This document shows, piece after piece, positions 5,230 to 8,221 of a DNA stretch of 8,221 nucleotides (positions are counted from its first letter, which is position 1; each line of letters opens with the position of its first letter). The DNA comes from Clostridia bacterium (GTDB lineage Bacteria > Bacillota > Clostridia > DUPQ01). The DNA lies in NCBI GenBank assembly GCA_030592085.1, contig JAUUZV010000106.1, positions 1-8,221 on the forward strand, read 5' to 3'. The notes below the pieces were generated by a model, which was not told the origin of the DNA, did not search any database, and saw only the letters and a program-made list of their open reading frames with translations. Made by a program: the position numbers and the translations under genes.

Positions 5230-6630
5230 TTATACTGGGTGAACCTTATTTTCCATATCAACCATATCCTGATCGATTTGATATTTTTGCGCCCGTCTAA
5301 ATTCAAAGTAATTAACAGCAACTTTAGGGAATACTGCATATGAGAGAATATCTTCATCTTGTTCCATATATTCTTTCATTTCGGCTTTAAATTTATCTAA
5401 ACCAGGTTCAATATCATCTGCAGGTCTATGAGTAATTGGTTTTGCATCTGGACCTAATATTTTTGTAATTATTTCTTGTTTAATTGGTACTGGAGTTGTT
5501 CCATATCTACCATCAACTAAATCTTTAGATTCTTTTGGAATCATTTTATATCTCTCACCAGCTATTACATTCATAACAGCTTGTGTTCCAACGATTTGTG
5601 ATGATGGTGTTACTAATGGTGGAAATCCAAAATCAGCTCTTACTTTAGGTACTTCTTCTAATACAGCTTCATATAAATCTTCTCTTCCTGCTTGTTTCAA
5701 CTGGTTGATTAGATTTGATAACATACCACCTGGTACCTGATAAAGTAATGTTTTAATATTAACACCCATAGATTTAGTACTATATAATCCAAGGTCAATA
5801 TACTTTTGTCTTATTGGTCTAAAATAATCAGCAATTTCATTTAAGAAATTCACATCTAAGCCTGTATCATATTCTGTACCTTCTAAAGAAGCTACCATTG
5901 GTTCTGTTGCTGGTTGAGCTGTTCCACTTGAAAGTGGAGATATTGCTAAATCTATAATATCAACACCAGCTTCTATAGCTTTCAAATAAGTCATATTAGC
6001 AGTTCCTGCCGTAGCATGACAGTGTAATTGAATAGGAACATCAACTTCTTCTTTTAAGGCAATAATTAATTCTTGTGCTTTATATGGTAATAATAAACCG
6101 GCCATATCTTTTACACAAATGGAATCAGCACCAGCATCAACTAACCCTCTGGCATCCTTTAAGTACTGTTCAATAGTATGAACTTCACTTATTGTATAAC
6201 AGATTGTTCCTTGTGCATGTCCACCTTCTTTTTTTGTGGCTTTCATAGCTGTTTCTAAGTTTCTTGGGTCATTTAACGCATCAAAAATACGAATGATATC
6301 AATACCATTATACACAGCTTTTTGTACGAAATATTCTACAACATCATCAGGATAATGTTTATACCCTAAAATGTTTTGTCCTCTTAATAACATTTGTAAT
6401 GGAGTGTTTTTTGCTTTTGCTTTAATTTTTCTTAAGCGTTCCCATGGATCTTCATTTAAGAAACGTAAACAAGAATCAAATGTAGCTCCTCCCCAGCATT
6501 CTAGAGAATTGTATCCAACCTTATCAAGTTTATCCATAATCGGCAACATTTCTGCAGTTGTCATTCTTGTGGCAAACAATGATTGATGAGCATCTCTTAA
6601 AACTGTTTCAGTAATTTTAACTTTAGCCAT
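5230..6630 (-). CDS. oadA: Pyruvate/oxaloacetate carboxyltransferase subunit (transcarboxylase 5S / OadA type, no biotin domain)
   Basis: A 466-residue cytosolic TIM-barrel carboxyltransferase. It moves CO2 between carboxybiotin and pyruvate/oxaloacetate. Visible family motifs are RDAHQSLFATRM (Asp13, Gln16, Arg22; metal and pyruvate pocket), ECWGGATFD (44-52), FDALND (116-121), VKDMAGLL with Lys174 as the lysine expected to be carbamylated, and LHCHATAG with His203 and His205 as metal ligands. Residues about 290-440 form the conserved C-terminal helical domain that docks the biotin arm. The protein ends at residue 466 without the EAMKM biotinyl domain found at the C-terminus of many OadA proteins; that domain is encoded by the gene just upstream. 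The ribosome binding site AAAGGAGAG lies about 9 nt before the ATG, in a 20-nt gap after the biotin carrier gene. A terminator follows, so no OadB-like membrane subunit is encoded directly downstream. It could equally be annotated pyruvate carboxylase subunit B; the neighbours favour transcarboxylase. Confidence 0.95.
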   Translation of the reverse strand: MAKVKITETVLRDAHQSLFATRMTTAEMLPIMDKLDKVGYNSLECWGGATFDSCLRFLNEDPWERLRKIKAKAKNTPLQMLLRGQNILGYKHYPDDVVEYFVQKAVYNGIDIIRIFDALNDPRNLETAMKATKKEGGHAQGTICYTISEVHTIEQYLKDARGLVDAGADSICVKDMAGLLLPYKAQELIIALKEEVDVPIQLHCHATAGTANMTYLKAIEAGVDIIDLAISPLSSGTAQPATEPMVASLEGTEYDTGLDVNFLNEIADYFRPIRQKYIDLGLYSTKSMGVNIKTLLYQVPGGMLSNLINQLKQAGREDLYEAVLEEVPKVRADFGFPPLVTPSSQIVGTQAVMNVIAGERYKMIPKESKDLVDGRYGTTPVPIKQEIITKILGPDAKPITHRPADDIEPGLDKFKAEMKEYMEQDEDILSYAVFPKVAVNYFEFRRAQKYQIDQDMVDMENKVHPV

Positions 6631-6650
6631 TAACTTATTCTCTCCTTTAA

Positions 6651-7022
6651 CTAGCTGAGGGTCGCAAGCAATTGGCCTGACTCAACAGCTGCTCCGTTTT
6701 CAACATTAATAGATGCTACAACACCATCTTCTGGTGCAGCAATCTCATTTTCCATTTTCATAGCTTCTAGAATTACGATAGTATCACCTTTAGATACTTT
6801 ATCACCAGGTTTTGCTTTGATACCTAAAATAGTACCAGGCATTGGTGCTGTAACTTTCAAAGATCCATCTTTTCCTTGAACTTTAGGAGCTGTTGTGGTT
6901 TTTGGAGTAGCTTTAGGTGCCACTTTAGGTGTTGTACTAGTTACAACTGGTTGGCTACCACCTACTTCTTCAACTTCCACATTATATTCTTTTCCATTAA
7001 CTTTAATTACAAATTCTTTCAT
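6651..7022 (-). CDS. Biotin carboxyl carrier protein (transcarboxylase 1.3S / decarboxylase gamma type)
   Basis: A 123-residue mobile carrier that takes carboxyl groups between the two carboxyltransferases encoded on either side. The N-terminal segment (MKEFVIKVNGKEYNVEVEEV) is the subunit-binding arm typical of this group. Residues about 28-50 are an Ala/Pro/Thr/Lys hinge (TPKVAPKATPKTTTAPKV). Residues about 55-123 are a biotinyl-lipoyl domain with EAMKMEN; Lys89 is the biotinylation site. From memory, the Propionibacterium 1.3S subunit is also 123 residues with biotin on Lys89, a close match in layout. A strong AGGAGGA ribosome binding site precedes the ATG and the gap to the upstream gene is 15 nt, so it is translated as part of the operon. 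It ends in TAG, unlike its TAA-ending neighbours. Confidence 0.96.
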   Translation of the reverse strand: MKEFVIKVNGKEYNVEVEEVGGSQPVVTSTTPKVAPKATPKTTTAPKVQGKDGSLKVTAPMPGTILGIKAKPGDKVSKGDTIVILEAMKMENEIAAPEDGVVASINVENGAAVESGQLLATLS

Positions 7023-7037
7023 TTTAAATCCTCCTGT

Positions 7038-8221
7038 TTATAGCGGTATATTTCCATGTTTCTTCTTTGGTCTTGTTTCAGACTTAGAAGATAACATTTC
7101 AAGTGCACGTGCAACGTATGAACGTGTAGCACTAGGGTCAATTACATCATCAACATATCCTCTGGTTGCGGCAACATAAGGATTTGAAAATTCATTCTTG
7201 TATTCTTCAATTTTCTCAGCTCTAAAAGTTATAGGATCATCAGCATTTGCAATATCTTTTCTAAATATGATATTAGCAGCTCCTTGTGGACCCATAACAG
7301 CTATTTCAGCAGTAGGCCAAGCGTATACCATGTCTGCTCCTAGATGTTTAGAATTCATGGCTATATACGCACCACCGTATGCTTTTCTTAAAATAACATT
7401 AATTTTAGGAACTGTAGCTTCTGAAAAAGCATATAATAATTTAGCTCCATGACGAATAATTCCATTATGTTCTTGTTTTTTACCTGGCATATAACCCGGT
7501 ACGTCAGTAAATGTTACTAAAGGAATATTAAATGAATCACAGAATCTTACAAATCTAGCTGCTTTATCTGATGAATTAACATCTAGAGAACCTGCTAAAT
7601 ATTTAGGATTATTTGCAACTACACCAATACTGCTTCCATTAATTCTCATGAATCCAACAACAATATTTTTAGCATAGTCAGCTTGTACTTCTAAAAATTG
7701 TCCATTATCAGCTACTTCTAAAATTATTTCTTTTACATCATATGGAGAATTAGCTCCATCTGGCATAATTTTGTAAACTTTTTCTGATAATCTATTAAGA
7801 TCATCTGAATTTTCTATAACAGGAACTCCTGATAAATTATTATCTGGTAAATATGATAATAATTCCTTAATCCCATCCATACATGACTGTTCATCTGCAT
7901 ATTTGAAATGAGCGTTACCACTTATTTCATTATGAGTAGTTGCTCCACCTAGTTCTTCAAATGTTACTTTTTCACCAGTAACAGCTTCAATAACAGATGG
8001 TCCTGTAATGAACATCTGGCTAGTATTTTCAACCATAAACGTAAAGTCAGTAATTGCAGGAGAGTAAACAGCACCACCAGCACAAGGGCCCATTATTACA
8101 GAAATCTGAGGAATCACACCTGACGCCATAGTATTTCCATAGAAAATGTCACCAAATCCAGCTAATGCATCTAGTCCTTCTTCAATTCTAGCTCCACCTG
8201 AATCATTAATGTTTATAACAG
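7038..8221 (-). CDS. mmdA: Acyl-CoA carboxyltransferase, methylmalonyl-CoA/propionyl-CoA type (transcarboxylase 12S / MmdA; 5' end outside window)
   Basis: The frame is open to the window edge. The Met at 8129 is internal, because the 30 codons before it encode the conserved INDSGGARIEEG and GFGDIFYGNT. In all 393 residues are visible of the usual 510-520, so roughly 120 N-terminal residues are missing. Both crotonase-like carboxyltransferase halves are present: the acyl-CoA-side oxyanion loops (DSGGARI; GPCAGGAVYSPA) and the biotin-side motifs (FTDVPGYMPG; RKAYGGAYIAM; WPTAEIAVMGPQGAANI). It ends in KKHGNIPL, a tail typical of PccB/12S/MmdA. It exchanges CO2 between methylmalonyl-CoA and carboxybiotin on the carrier encoded next. 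The family also serves propionyl-CoA carboxylase and Na+-pumping methylmalonyl-CoA decarboxylase; the pyruvate carboxyltransferase in the same operon favours transcarboxylase. Exact acyl specificity cannot be read with certainty. Confidence 0.95.
   Translation of the reverse strand, partial: VININDSGGARIEEGLDALAGFGDIFYGNTMASGVIPQISVIMGPCAGGAVYSPAITDFTFMVENTSQMFITGPSVIEAVTGEKVTFEELGGATTHNEISGNAHFKYADEQSCMDGIKELLSYLPDNNLSGVPVIENSDDLNRLSEKVYKIMPDGANSPYDVKEIILEVADNGQFLEVQADYAKNIVVGFMRINGSSIGVVANNPKYLAGSLDVNSSDKAARFVRFCDSFNIPLVTFTDVPGYMPGKKQEHNGIIRHGAKLLYAFSEATVPKINVILRKAYGGAYIAMNSKHLGADMVYAWPTAEIAVMGPQGAANIIFRKDIANADDPITFRAEKIEEYKNEFSNPYVAATRGYVDDVIDPSATRSYVARALEMLSSKSETRPKKKHGNIPL

Noticed and set aside
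5166..5357. Short minus-strand frame overlapping the end of the carboxyltransferase gene
   Set aside because: It is out of frame with the conserved C-terminus of the carboxyltransferase and runs through the terminator hairpin, so it is a shadow frame.
6371..7452. Plus-strand frames of 71-94 codons opposite the carboxyltransferase and biotin carrier genes
   Set aside because: All are complementary to strongly conserved enzyme genes and show no independent start signal or family resemblance.
7038..8129. Treating the Met at 8129 as the start of the acyl-CoA carboxyltransferase
   Set aside because: The codons upstream encode conserved family motifs (NDSGGARI) in the same frame to the window edge, so this Met is internal and the gene is cut by the window.

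Overview
This is an AT-rich window from a low-GC Gram-positive-type bacterium (Bacillota or a close relative). The Shine-Dalgarno sites are strong and purine-rich, stops are almost all TAA, every Trp is TGG and no TGA is read as Trp (genetic code 11), and several lipoproteins carry short Lys-Lys signal peptides. Members of the Haloplasma/Izemoplasma/Acholeplasma neighbourhood or an anaerobic Clostridia/Erysipelotrichia lineage would all fit; the sequence alone does not decide. All supported genes lie on the minus strand, so the biological reading order runs from base 8221 down to base 1.

Region 8221-5174 is a three-gene biotin-dependent carboxyl-transfer operon. It holds a methylmalonyl-CoA/propionyl-CoA-type carboxyltransferase (5' end outside the window), a 123-residue biotin carrier protein with biotinyl Lys89, and a pyruvate/oxaloacetate carboxyltransferase lacking its own biotin domain. 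The genes are 15 and 20 nt apart with good ribosome binding sites, and the operon ends in a strong intrinsic terminator (5174-5208). Together these are the parts of a Propionibacterium-style transcarboxylase (12S, 1.3S and 5S). It would move CO2 from methylmalonyl-CoA to pyruvate, giving propionyl-CoA and oxaloacetate. A Na+-pumping decarboxylase cannot be excluded, but no membrane beta or gamma subunit is visible.

Region 5170-670 holds three consecutive lipoprotein genes, each with a signal peptide, a lipobox Cys, a Thr-rich spacer and a folded C-terminal part. The first fuses a YkuD/COG3786-type L,D-transpeptidase-like domain to a complete VanX-type D-Ala-D-Ala dipeptidase domain, with every VanX active-site residue at the exact spacing of the enterococcal enzyme. 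The other two are tandem paralogs of unknown function whose conserved core resembles beta-propeller blades. The fusion gene has a perfect TATAAT just before its ATG and no Shine-Dalgarno site, squeezed against the terminator of the preceding operon, so it may be expressed from a leaderless transcript.

Region 669-1 contains a well-formed promoter overlapped by two inverted repeats, followed by the 5' two thirds of a MurR/RpiR-family regulator that runs off the window. No RNA genes, mobile elements or CRISPR arrays were seen. The only gene-free stretches are short intergenic gaps of under 100 bases.
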